A stretch of 64,000 bases of DNA, taken from positions 372,001 through 436,000 of the forward strand of contig CAWAQJ010000014.1 in NCBI GenBank assembly GCA_963784175.1, read 5' to 3'. Origin of the DNA: JAIBJN01 sp963784175 (GTDB taxonomy: Bacteria; Actinomycetota; Thermoleophilia; Gaiellales; Gaiellaceae). The notes under the pieces are model-generated. The model was not told where the DNA came from and searched no databases. It saw only the letters and a list, made by a program, of their open reading frames with translations. The position numbers and the translations under genes are program-made. Shown in pieces: positions 18,945 to 26,737 of the stretch (the stretch's first letter is position 1; each line of letters starts with the position of its first letter).

Positions 18945-20491
18945 TCCTCGTCGAGCTCGCCGCCGCGGGCGACGAAGTCGATGATCATCCGGTCGGTGAG
19001 CCACTCGACCGGCGCGCGGTCGTCCGTCAGCGGCCGCTCGGTCGCGTCGACGGGCTCGAGGCCGCCCTGGAAGAGCGGCACGAGCGAGTCGACCGCCGGG
19101 GGCGCGCCCTCGACGCGCTCCACGAGCTGGTCGCGCCCGACCGGGCTCGTGAAGCCCAGCATCAGCTCGTTGAAGAGGAGCGGCTGCCAGCGCCACGCCT
19201 GCGGGAACTCGGCGAGCAGCGTGCTCCCGATCGCCTCGGAGAGTCGCTCGTCGCCGGGGACACCGGCGACGTTGAGGGCCATGACCCCGCCCGGCCGTAG
19301 GTGCTCGCGCGCCGCCGCGAAGAACTCGCGCGTGGCGAGGTAGAACGGGATATAGGGCTGGTGGTAGGCGTCGGCGACGATGATGTCGTACGTCTCGTCG
19401 GTGAGCTCGAGATACGGCCGCCCGTCCGCGGTGATCACGTTCAGGCGGGGGTTGTCGTCGAGGCCGAGGTAGCGCCGGGCCGCGTCGCTGACCTCAGGGT
19501 CGATCTCGACGCCGTCGATCTCCACGTCCGGGTACAGCTCCCCGAACGCGCGGGCGATCGTCCCGCCGGCGTTGCCGATGATGAGCATCCGCTCCACGGG
19601 GCGGTCGAGCAGCGGCGGGACGAGCAGGAACGTGTCCCAGACCCCTCCGGTGAGCACGGAGTCCTCGTGCCAGACGGAATGGACGGCCACGCCCTCGTTG
19701 AGCTTGAGGGCGCGGGAGCCGTCGCTGCGCTCGACGATCTGGATGTACTGGTAGGACGACTCGGTCTCGTAGAGCAGGCCCGAGGTCGCCTTGATCGTTC
19801 CCGCGGGGACGAGCAGGAGGGCGGCGACCCCCAGCGTCAGGAGCTGCCAGCGCCGCCCCAGGAGGAGCGCCGCCGCGAGGACGAGCAGCACGGCGGAGCC
19901 GAGCATCGTGCGCTGCGTGCCGAGAAGCGGGATGGTCACGATCGCCGAGAGGAAGGTCCCGACGATGCTTCCGATGGTCGAGATTGCGTACAGCTGCCCG
20001 GCCACCCTCCCGGCCTCCTGGACGTCGCCGAGGGCGAGGCGGATGGCAAAGGGCGCGACCATTCCGAGCAGCGTGATCGGGATCGCGAAGAGCGCAAGCG
20101 CGGCGAAGAACGAGCCGACGACGGCTCCGACGGAGACGGCGTCGAGACCCTCGACCGCAAGCTCGAGGATCGGACGCGCCAGGAACGGCGTCGCCGCGAC
20201 CGCGAGCGCCGCGACGAGGATGATCCAGCCGAGGAGCCTCGGCTCGGGCCGGCGATCGGCGATCCGGCCGCCCAGCCAGTACCCGACGGAGAGGTACAGG
20301 AGGATGAGCCCGATGATGTTCGCCCACACGATCGTCGAGCTGCCGAAGTAGGGCGCGAGCAGGCGCGACGCGGCGATCTCGGTGGCGAGCGTGGCGATGC
20401 CCGCCGTGAACACGACGACCGACAGCCGCGCTCGGCCGACCGCTACGGCAGGCGCGACCGGGGCAAGGGCGACGTCCGAGCCGGGGGTCAC
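18923..20491 (-). CDS. Membrane spermidine synthase-like protein (MFS-like N-terminus)
   Basis: 522 residues. Roughly the first 240 form eight or so membrane helices of the fused spermidine-synthase type (VVVFTAGIATLATEIAASRL, a strongly conserved opening). The second half is a Rossmann domain with LIIGNAGGTIARAFGELYP and VEIDGVEIDPEVSDAARRYL as in polyamine synthases, with the later acidic residue in IIVADAYHQPY. Activity as an aminopropyltransferase is not certain for membrane-fused forms. The GTG at 20489-20491 is 4 nt after the phosphatase stop, so the two genes are probably cotranscribed. Confidence 0.85.
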   Translation of the reverse strand: MTPGSDVALAPVAPAVAVGRARLSVVVFTAGIATLATEIAASRLLAPYFGSSTIVWANIIGLILLYLSVGYWLGGRIADRRPEPRLLGWIILVAALAVAATPFLARPILELAVEGLDAVSVGAVVGSFFAALALFAIPITLLGMVAPFAIRLALGDVQEAGRVAGQLYAISTIGSIVGTFLSAIVTIPLLGTQRTMLGSAVLLVLAAALLLGRRWQLLTLGVAALLLVPAGTIKATSGLLYETESSYQYIQIVERSDGSRALKLNEGVAVHSVWHEDSVLTGGVWDTFLLVPPLLDRPVERMLIIGNAGGTIARAFGELYPDVEIDGVEIDPEVSDAARRYLGLDDNPRLNVITADGRPYLELTDETYDIIVADAYHQPYIPFYLATREFFAAAREHLRPGGVMALNVAGVPGDERLSEAIGSTLLAEFPQAWRWQPLLFNELMLGFTSPVGRDQLVERVEGAPPAVDSLVPLFQGGLEPVDATERPLTDDRAPVEWLTDRMIIDFVARGGELDEDYLPTRP

Positions 20492-20495
20492 CGGG

Positions 20496-23279
20496 TCAGC
20501 GTGCCAGCTTGAGACAGACGATGGCGCAGTCGTCCGCGAGGTCGCCGCCCGAGTAGCGGCGGCAGTCGGCGAGGATCGCCGACGCAAGCTCCTGGGCCGA
20601 GAGGTGGTGGTTTCTCGCGAGGAGCCGGTCGAGGCGCTCCTCCCCGTAGAGCTCCCCTTCGCTGCGCGCTTCGACGACGCCGTCCGTGTAGAGCACGACG
20701 ACCGAGCCGGGCTCGAGCTCGACGCGCTCGGACGGGTACTCCTGGTCGGGCTCGATGCCGAGCGGGAGCCCCGAGACGCCCATCGGCTTCACGCGGCCTG
20801 ACGGCAAGACGATCCTGGCCGGCGGGTGACCGGCGCTGCCGCAGGCGAGCTCGCGGTTCACCGGGTCGATCACCGCGTAGACGAGGGTGACGAATTTCCC
20901 GGGCTCGATCTCGTCGCAGACGACGTCGTTCGCGCTCGCGAGCACGGCCGACGGCTCGGCGTCGTCGCGCGCCAGGACGCGGAAGCTGAACTTCGTCATC
21001 GCCATGTCCGCAGCGGCCGAGATGCCCTTGCCGAGCACGTCGCCGACCGCGACCGCGAGGCGCCCGTCCTCGAGGACGACGAAGTCGTAGAGGTCGCCGC
21101 CCACGTCGACCCGCGCGGACGACTCGTAGACGTGGCCGACGTCGAGCCCCTGCACCCGGGGGAGCGCGCGCGGGAGGAGCGAGCGCTGCATCGTCTCGGA
21201 GAAGTCCTTCTGCTGCTGGTAGAGACGCGCGTTGTCGATCGCGAGCGCGGCCTGCGCGCCGACCGCGAGCGCGACTTCGATGTCGTCGGCCTCGAGCGGC
21301 CTGGTCGGGTCGAAGGAGACGATCGTGAGCGTCCCGAGCACCTCGCCCGGCGTCGCCAGCGGAAGCACCGCTGCCGTGGCACCGCGGCGAAGGAACGGGT
21401 CGAGCACACGGTGGACGTCATCGGGAGCGGACATCCCCGCCCGCAGCACGAGGGCCTTCTTGGTCTCCAGCAGTTGACGGGCGAGCGGCGCCGAGAGCGG
21501 CTGCGGACGCGCCGCGAGACCGTCGACGACCTCGGCCAGCCGCGGGTTGGCCACATGGACGGCGCGCGACGTGAGGGCTCCCTCGCGCGGGTCGGGCATC
21601 CGGATGACCGCGACGTCCGCGTCGAGGAGACCGACCATCGTGCGGGCCACTGCCTCCAGGGTCGCGTCGAGCGAGAGGCTCTCCGTGAACGACTGGCTGA
21701 TCTCGTACAGGCCGCGCAGCTGGCGGGCCGCCCGGCGCTCCGACTCGAGCGTGCGCTCGAGGATGGTCGAGAGCTCCTTCGTGCGCTCGTGGAGCCGCGC
21801 GTTCTGCACCGCGACCGCGAGCTGGCTCGAGAGGGCGATCAGGAGACCCTCCTCGCCCTCGCGGTACGGGCGCGGGCGCGTCTTGAAGACACCCAGCGCC
21901 CCGATGACCTCGTCGCGGACGAGCAGAGGGATGAAGAGGGCGCGGCGCACTCCGCCCTCCTCGAGGGCCGCATCCAGGCCCGTCAGTCTCGGGTCGCCCT
22001 TCATGTCCTCGATGAAGAGGAAGCCACGGCTGCGGAACGGCCCGAGCGCGAGCTCGAGGAGCCGCTCCGCGAGGTCGGTGTGCGGGCCCGTGAGATTGCG
22101 CGACGCCGCGTCGACGAGCCGGCCACCCTCCTGGAGGTAGATGCCCACGTGCCCGCTGGAGGTGAGCTCGGCAACGCGGTCGACGGCGGTCTCGAGCGTG
22201 TGCGTGAGGGAGAGCTGGGCGATCGCCTGGCTGACGACCGCGATGAGCGTCTGCGACCGCTTGAGCGCAAGTGCGATGAGGCTGACGCGGCGGCTGCGGC
22301 GCAGCGCGAGAGCGGCGCCGGCCGCGAACGGCGCCAGCCGGGCGAGCTCCGGCTCCTCGTCCGCGTCCCGTGTGAACGCGAGCTGGAGAGCCGCGACGGC
22401 CGGCTCCCCGAGTGGAACCGTGTGCATCACCCACTGCCCGACCTCGGCGGGAGCGGGCTCGCCGTTGTCGAGCGCCCGGCGAACCAGATCCGGCAACTCG
22501 GTCAGATCGGGAGTGCGCCCGCCGAACCCCTCGGCCGCGAGAAACGTCGGGGCAGCCTCCGGCTCGATCCGCCAGAGAAGCGCACCGGCACACTCGGCTG
22601 CCTCCACGGCGACCCGAACGATCTGCTCGGCGGCTTCGGCCTCGTCGGCGCCGGCGGCCAGCGCCTCGCCGAGCAGCTCGAGCCGGCTCAGCGTCAGGTC
22701 CGTGTGGCCGTTCGTCCCCTGGTCGATCCTGAGCGCCAGCGCGAGGTGCGCCGCGGCGGCACGGGCGAGCGCCTGCTCGTCGGGCCCGAAAGGCAGCCCC
22801 GAGCGGTAGAGCTCGAGCGCGCCGAGGACCTCGCCCTCCGGCGCGACCGGGACGAACCGCACGATGGGGGCGCCGGCCCGGGCGGCGGCGCGTCGCACGG
22901 CCGCCGGCGCCGAAGGATCTCCCGGAGCGTCCTCGAGGTCGAGCTCCTCGGTCCCCGCCTCCTCGAGCGGCATCTGCGTTCCCTCCAGCTCGGCAGTGAT
23001 GGCCGCCGACTCGGAGTGAACGGCGCGGGCGACCAGGCCGTTCCCGTCGGCCGCGACCCGGGCAACGACGAGCTCGGCGCCGGTGCCGAGGGCGACCGCT
23101 CGGGCGAGGGCACGCAGCCCGGGATCTGCAGAGGCGCCGCGGACGAGCTCGAGCGCGGCCGCCGCGAACGCGGTGAGCGCGTGGCCGGCCGCCTCGCTGG
23201 TTACGGGGTGGACCTCGGTCGAGGGTACGGAAACCCGCTCCACACCATCATTATCGCCCTGTCCGGAGGGTCGGCGCAT
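20496..23279 (-). CDS. Multi-GAF sensor PP2C/SpoIIE-type serine phosphatase
   Basis: About 927 residues. Several successive GAF-like modules fill residues 20-730 (for example SSGHVGIYLQEGGRLVDAAS and LLDADVAVIRMPDPREG). The C-terminal ~190 residues are a SpoIIE phosphatase with the metal-binding motifs VGGDLYDF and VGDVLGKGISAAADMAMTKF. Such proteins usually dephosphorylate anti-sigma-factor antagonists, tying a signal to stress sigma control; no anti-sigma gene is adjacent. I chose ATG 23279 (GGAG upstream); a later GTG start would remove only the unstructured leader. Confidence 0.88.
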   Translation of the reverse strand: MRRPSGQGDNDGVERVSVPSTEVHPVTSEAAGHALTAFAAAALELVRGASADPGLRALARAVALGTGAELVVARVAADGNGLVARAVHSESAAITAELEGTQMPLEEAGTEELDLEDAPGDPSAPAAVRRAAARAGAPIVRFVPVAPEGEVLGALELYRSGLPFGPDEQALARAAAAHLALALRIDQGTNGHTDLTLSRLELLGEALAAGADEAEAAEQIVRVAVEAAECAGALLWRIEPEAAPTFLAAEGFGGRTPDLTELPDLVRRALDNGEPAPAEVGQWVMHTVPLGEPAVAALQLAFTRDADEEPELARLAPFAAGAALALRRSRRVSLIALALKRSQTLIAVVSQAIAQLSLTHTLETAVDRVAELTSSGHVGIYLQEGGRLVDAASRNLTGPHTDLAERLLELALGPFRSRGFLFIEDMKGDPRLTGLDAALEEGGVRRALFIPLLVRDEVIGALGVFKTRPRPYREGEEGLLIALSSQLAVAVQNARLHERTKELSTILERTLESERRAARQLRGLYEISQSFTESLSLDATLEAVARTMVGLLDADVAVIRMPDPREGALTSRAVHVANPRLAEVVDGLAARPQPLSAPLARQLLETKKALVLRAGMSAPDDVHRVLDPFLRRGATAAVLPLATPGEVLGTLTIVSFDPTRPLEADDIEVALAVGAQAALAIDNARLYQQQKDFSETMQRSLLPRALPRVQGLDVGHVYESSARVDVGGDLYDFVVLEDGRLAVAVGDVLGKGISAAADMAMTKFSFRVLARDDAEPSAVLASANDVVCDEIEPGKFVTLVYAVIDPVNRELACGSAGHPPARIVLPSGRVKPMGVSGLPLGIEPDQEYPSERVELEPGSVVVLYTDGVVEARSEGELYGEERLDRLLARNHHLSAQELASAILADCRRYSGGDLADDCAIVCLKLAR

Positions 23280-23330
23280 GGTCGGCTCCGGTTGCAGCAT
23301 CCGTCCCGAACGGCAACAATCGCGCCTGGC

Positions 23331-23582
23331 ATGGCCGCACCCGCACCTCGTCGGGCCGATTGGGACGAGCCTCCGCTCGAGGATCCGCCTCCCGTCGACC
23401 CCCACGCGATCCAGCGCCGCCTCCGCAAGGAGCGCGCCAAGCGCCGTGCCCGCATCGACCATCGGCACGAGCAGCGGCTCGCCGGGCTGCGCTTCCTCTT
23501 CCTCATCGGCCTCCTGGTCTTCCTGACCCTCTTCCTCGGCCTCTCGATCTGGGAAAAGATCGGGTCGCTCTTCGGGCTGTAA
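23331..23582 (+). CDS. Small single-pass membrane protein, unknown
   Basis: 83 residues. An acidic, proline-rich start (PPLEDPPPVDPHAIQRR), a strongly basic stretch (KERAKRRARIDHRHEQRL) and one C-terminal helix (FLFLIGLLVFLTLFLGLSIW) suggest a cytoplasmic domain held at the membrane. No family recognised. It is divergent from the phosphatase gene (51 nt between starts) and ends 6 nt before the next membrane protein gene. Confidence 0.7.
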   Translation: MAAPAPRRADWDEPPLEDPPPVDPHAIQRRLRKERAKRRARIDHRHEQRLAGLRFLFLIGLLVFLTLFLGLSIWEKIGSLFGL

Positions 23583-23588
23583 GAGCGC

Positions 23589-24059
23589 ATGGAGGAAGTA
23601 CCAGGAGGAACGGGAGGGGTCCGGCTGGCCGGCGGGACCGGCTCTCAGGCGGCCGGGTTGTGGCGGACGGGTGAGCTCCTTGCCTGGCTAGGCGGCCTCG
23701 TTCTCACCCTCAGCGCCTTCATGGGGTGGTATTCGGTCTCCGGCGATCTGCGCGGGCGGCTCTCGGTGCTGGGTTGGAACACGGGGGCGATCGGCAAGCT
23801 CGTCTTCGTCATCGGGCTCGCCGTGCTGCTTCTGCTCGGGCTCCGGGCCTTCGGCGTCGAGCTCCCGCCGAGCATCCCCGACGGCATGATCGTCGCGGGC
23901 CTCGGCCTGGCGAGCACGATCCTCGTCCTCATCCGGCTCATCGCCATCCCCGAGAACTTCCAGCCGGCGGCGGGCCGGGGGATCGGGCTCTGGCTCAGCC
24001 TTCTGGCTTCGCTTCTGCTGATCGTGGCGGGGCTGCTGAAGTCGGCTGAAGACGGCTGA
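23589..24059 (+). CDS. Four-helix membrane protein, unknown
   Basis: 156 residues with helices near 30-48, 68-86, 97-114 and 132-150 and short loops. The Gly-rich N-terminus has no signal features. It probably forms an operon with the small membrane gene 6 nt upstream. The last 65 nt overlap the convergent PAP2 gene, so its C-terminus is antisense to that gene's end. No function assigned. Confidence 0.7.
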   Translation: MEEVPGGTGGVRLAGGTGSQAAGLWRTGELLAWLGGLVLTLSAFMGWYSVSGDLRGRLSVLGWNTGAIGKLVFVIGLAVLLLLGLRAFGVELPPSIPDGMIVAGLGLASTILVLIRLIAIPENFQPAAGRGIGLWLSLLASLLLIVAGLLKSAEDG

Positions 24060-24549
24060 CGAGCGCGACCGCAGCGAGCCCGACAACCACTCCCAGCGCG
24101 GCACCCGCCAGGACGTCGCCCGGGTAGTGCACGCCGATGTACACGCGGCCATACGCAACGGCCGCGGCGAGCAGCCCGAGCGCCCAACCCCAGCGGCCCA
24201 GGAGGTAGGCCAGGATGACCGCGCCGGCCGCGCTCCCCGCGGCGTGCCCCGAAGGCATCGAGGAGCTCAGATCCCAGCGCAGAAGCGGATCGGCGGTCGT
24301 GACGACCTCGTACGGGCGCACGCGGTCGAAGACGGTCTTGAGCAGCTGTGCGAGCAGATCCGCCGTCCAGACCGTCGCCGCGGTGATCAGGCCGACGCGC
24401 AGGGGCGGTTTCCCCGCAACCACAGCGAGCACCACCGCGAGGACGATCCAGAGTACGGCCGCGTACGTCGCAGCAGACAGGGCGACGAAGAGCCAGTCGA
24501 ACGGCGCGGCACGGTGCTCGACGACCCAGGTGAAGAGGTCGCGGTCCAA
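23995..24549 (-). CDS. PAP2-family membrane phosphatase
   Basis: 184 residues with several membrane helices and the three phosphatase motifs: KTVFDRVRPYE, SSMPSGHAAGSA and GRVYIGVHYPGDVLAG, giving the catalytic histidines and arginine. These enzymes remove phosphate from lipid or polyprenyl diphosphates at the outer face of the membrane, for example undecaprenyl diphosphate recycling. It lies 11 nt downstream of the response-regulator gene and could be cotranscribed with it. Confidence 0.9.
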   Translation of the reverse strand: MDRDLFTWVVEHRAAPFDWLFVALSAATYAAVLWIVLAVVLAVVAGKPPLRVGLITAATVWTADLLAQLLKTVFDRVRPYEVVTTADPLLRWDLSSSMPSGHAAGSAAGAVILAYLLGRWGWALGLLAAAVAYGRVYIGVHYPGDVLAGAALGVVVGLAAVALVSRLQPTSAAPPRSAEAKPEG

Positions 24550-24560
24550 CCCTTCCAGGG

Positions 24561-25166
24561 CTACGACCGTAGCAGCTGCTTCGTGGCCGCCAGGAGGCGG
24601 CTGGGGTCGAGCGGCTTGCCGATGAACGCCTGCGCGCCGCGCGACTCGGCCTCTCCGGCCTGGTCGAGCTTCCCGCTGTACATGATCACCGGGATCGTGT
24701 CGACGCCGTGGCGCTCCTGAACGCGGCGCAGCATCTCCCAGCCGTCCATCCTCGGCATCTGGACGTCGAGGAGGATCAGGTCCGGCGGCTCGGCGTCGAG
24801 GGCGGCGAGGCCTTCGTCCGCGCTCGCCGCTTCGCGCACGACGTAGCCGTCCGCCTCGAGGTTGGCCCGGATGAAGTCGCGCAGCCCGGCATCGTCGTCG
24901 ACCACGAGCACCCGCGCTCCGCCCGGCTGCGCGGAGGAAACGTCACCGCGAGGGGCGGCGAGAAACGCCTCCAGGTCGGAACGGCGGAAGCGTCGGTGAC
25001 CTCCGGGGGTGTAGAAAGCTGGAACAAGCTGGCGGTCGGCCCACTTGCGCACAGTCGACTGCGCCGCCCCTAAAAAGGCGGCGGCTTGGCCGAGGGTAAG
25101 CCACTCCCGGCCGACATCCGCCGGCTGCCGCGCGCCGCCGGACTCCCGCTGTCCGTTGCCTGGCAT
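24561..25166 (-). CDS. HTH-receiver fusion regulator (DNA-binding domain first)
   Basis: 201 residues. Residues about 20-72 are a MerR/excisionase-type winged helix (WLTLGQAAAFLGAAQSTVRK with TPGGHRRFRRSDLEAF). Residues about 84-200 are a complete receiver domain: acidic DDD at 90-92, phosphoacceptor Asp about 134 in ILLDVQMPRMDG, Thr/Ser switch at IMYSGK and Lys about 184 in FIGKPL. The order is the reverse of usual response regulators. No kinase gene is nearby. The ATG at 25166 was chosen over upstream TTGs. Confidence 0.85.
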   Translation of the reverse strand: MPGNGQRESGGARQPADVGREWLTLGQAAAFLGAAQSTVRKWADRQLVPAFYTPGGHRRFRRSDLEAFLAAPRGDVSSAQPGGARVLVVDDDAGLRDFIRANLEADGYVVREAASADEGLAALDAEPPDLILLDVQMPRMDGWEMLRRVQERHGVDTIPVIMYSGKLDQAGEAESRGAQAFIGKPLDPSRLLAATKQLLRS

Positions 25167-25228
25167 GGCCGCAACCAAAAAACCTACCAAATCTTGAACA
25201 TTCTTCCCGGCTGAGCCCCAAACCCTGT

Positions 25229-25251
25229 ACGACCGGCTAGCCCCCGGTCGT
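25229..25251 (-). terminator. Hairpin overlapping a stop codon
   Basis: Inverted repeat ACGACCGG (25229-25236) and CCGGTCGT (25244-25251), 8 bp with a 7 nt loop that contains the TAG of the 25237-25491 gene. It fits the end of the ftsB/DUF501 transcript on the minus strand. Confidence 0.45.
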
Positions 25252-25491
25252 CACGGTCACCGTCCGTTCTCTCGGCTCCACCGTCAACGGCTCGAGCGTG
25301 CGCACGATCGTCTGCGTCCCCCCGGGCTCCGGCGCCTGCTCGACGGCGCGCCCGATCGCCAGCCCCGCGAAGAAGACCACTGCCAGGATCGCGAGGCGGA
25401 GGATCCAGATGACGAGGCGCCGCCCGACGGAGGAACGCCGTGCGCGTTCACGCTCCCGCGCCCGCGCCGACCGTGGGGACTCCATCGCCAT
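25237..25491 (-). CDS. Small single-pass membrane protein, unknown
   Basis: 84 residues: a basic cytoplasmic start (RARERERARRSSVGRR), one helix (LVIWILRLAILAVVFFAGLAIG) and a Thr/Val-rich outer tail (TIVRTLEPLTVEPRERTVTV). The shape suggests an envelope protein. No family recognised. It follows the 25495-25806 gene by 3 nt and ends the transcript at the hairpin. Confidence 0.65.
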   Translation of the reverse strand: MAMESPRSARARERERARRSSVGRRLVIWILRLAILAVVFFAGLAIGRAVEQAPEPGGTQTIVRTLEPLTVEPRERTVTVTTGG

Positions 25492-25494
25492 CTC

Positions 25495-25806
25495 CTACGG
25501 CCGGTAGTCGCTCGCGCCGCGCGCGTACTGTCCGAAGGCCACGTCCTGCACCAGCGCGGCGTCTCTGACCCCTGCCCGTGCACGCGGTGGGGTCGAGCGG
25601 ATGACGACGTCCCGCACCCAGTCCTCGGAGCCCTCGTAGACGCCCGCGAGATCGGCGAGCGTGAACGTCTGGCCCACCCGCCGGCGCAGCTCGGCAACGA
25701 CCTCCTCGATCAGGATCCAGAGGTGGCGCGAGCGCGCGGTGTCCTCGCCCTCGGCGCCCAGCCGACGCAGGCCCTCGTCCCACTGATGGCGTGCCGCCTG
25801 GAGCAT
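25495..25806 (-). CDS. Conserved small helical protein, unknown
   Basis: 103 residues, mostly helical, soluble (HLWILIEEVVAELRRRVGQTF, then YEGSEDWVRDVVIRS). Its ATG shares an A with the TGA of the DUF501 gene (TGATG), which shows coupling. No recognised domain; the tryptophan and acidic pattern does not point to a catalytic site. Confidence 0.65.
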   Translation of the reverse strand: MLQAARHQWDEGLRRLGAEGEDTARSRHLWILIEEVVAELRRRVGQTFTLADLAGVYEGSEDWVRDVVIRSTPPRARAGVRDAALVQDVAFGQYARGASDYRP

Positions 25807-26285
25807 CACGACGCCCCGTTCCCGTTCTCGGCCGCCCCGCAACGCGCATCCGGGCACCAGGGCTCGCCGGCCTCCGAGACGATCGCCTCGCCGAGCTCGT
25901 AGCCCGGACGCGCCAGGGCGAAGGCGGCATGGGCGTGCAGGCACTTGAGCTTTCCGGGCGCCCGCGTGCCGCCGATGCCGACGTCGAGCTCGGGGCGCAG
26001 CTCGCGCTGCTCGCGATCGGCGCGCTCGAGGCTCGCCCGGAGCGCCGGGTCGGAGGCTGCCTCGCTGGACCAGCGCTCGACGCCTCCCGCCGCCTCGAGC
26101 CGCGCGATCGCCGCCACGAGCCAGGGGCAGGTCAGGTAGTACGTCGTCGGGAACGGCTTGCCGTCGGCGTCGAACGGCGCCTGCTCCGTAACCGCGGGAA
26201 AGCCGTGCGGACAGCGGACAGCCACCCGCCGAAACGGCCTGGCGGGCCTTCCGAGCTGCCAGGAGACCACCCTCCCGTCGTCCAT
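25806..26285 (-). CDS. DUF501 family protein
   Basis: 159 residues. The DUF501 hallmarks are present: VAVRCPHGFPAVTEQAPFD, PTTYYLTCPWLVAAIARLEA and KCLHAHAAFALARPGYELG, with conserved Cys and His suggesting a metal site. In actinobacteria this gene lies next to the FtsB/DivIC gene, as it does here (stop of ftsB-like gene at 26290). Function untested; the position hints at cell division or envelope. Confidence 0.9.
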   Translation of the reverse strand: MDDGRVVSWQLGRPARPFRRVAVRCPHGFPAVTEQAPFDADGKPFPTTYYLTCPWLVAAIARLEAAGGVERWSSEAASDPALRASLERADREQRELRPELDVGIGGTRAPGKLKCLHAHAAFALARPGYELGEAIVSEAGEPWCPDARCGAAENGNGAS

Positions 26286-26289
26286 CCGA

Positions 26290-26649
26290 TCATGGTATCC
26301 GCGTCCCGGCGCCGCCCTGGCGGCCGTGCTTCCAGCGATCCAGTCCCGTGACGACGAAGAGGCGCTCGCCGGGCTTCACCAGCCCGAGCCTCCGCGCCGA
26401 GCGCTCGATGAACTCGTTGGTCTCCGCCTCCTCGAGATGCTGCTCGAGCCGCACGTTGCGGTGCTCGAGGCGGTCGACCTGGGCGCGGCGCGCGGCGACA
26501 TCGTCCTCGGCCTGCCGGTAGGCCCGCAGCGGTTGGACGTAGCCGACCGCCACGACCAGGAGAACGACAATGCCGATCCACCGAAGCGCGAGCGCGGACT
26601 TCGAGGGACGGTTGGATGCGCGGCGGCGACCCCGGGCTGCCATGGGCAT
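26290..26649 (-). CDS. FtsB/DivIC-like septum formation initiator
   Basis: 119 residues: a basic cytoplasmic N-terminus, one membrane helix (WIGIVVLLVVAVGYV, about 25-40) and an outer coiled coil (AEDDVAARRAQVDRLEHRN) followed by the FtsB-like end RRLGLVKPGERLFVV. It belongs to the FtsQLB-type divisome complex. The neighbouring enolase, pyruvate kinase and DUF501 genes match its normal actinobacterial setting. A second ATG two codons in (26643) is equally possible. Confidence 0.85.
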   Translation of the reverse strand: MPMAARGRRRASNRPSKSALALRWIGIVVLLVVAVGYVQPLRAYRQAEDDVAARRAQVDRLEHRNVRLEQHLEEAETNEFIERSARRLGLVKPGERLFVVTGLDRWKHGRQGGAGTRIP

Positions 26650-26737
26650 GCGAACTTCGACCGCAGCCCATAGCCTCCTTCCCGCGGCAGCAACAAGCGT
26701 AGAAACCGGATCGGACGGACTCCGCCCGATTTCGCGC

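Noticed and set aside
20826..23582. Open + strand frame of about 918 codons opposite the GAF phosphatase
   Set aside because: Antisense shadow; only its last 83 codons (from 23331) encode a plausible small membrane protein, annotated separately.
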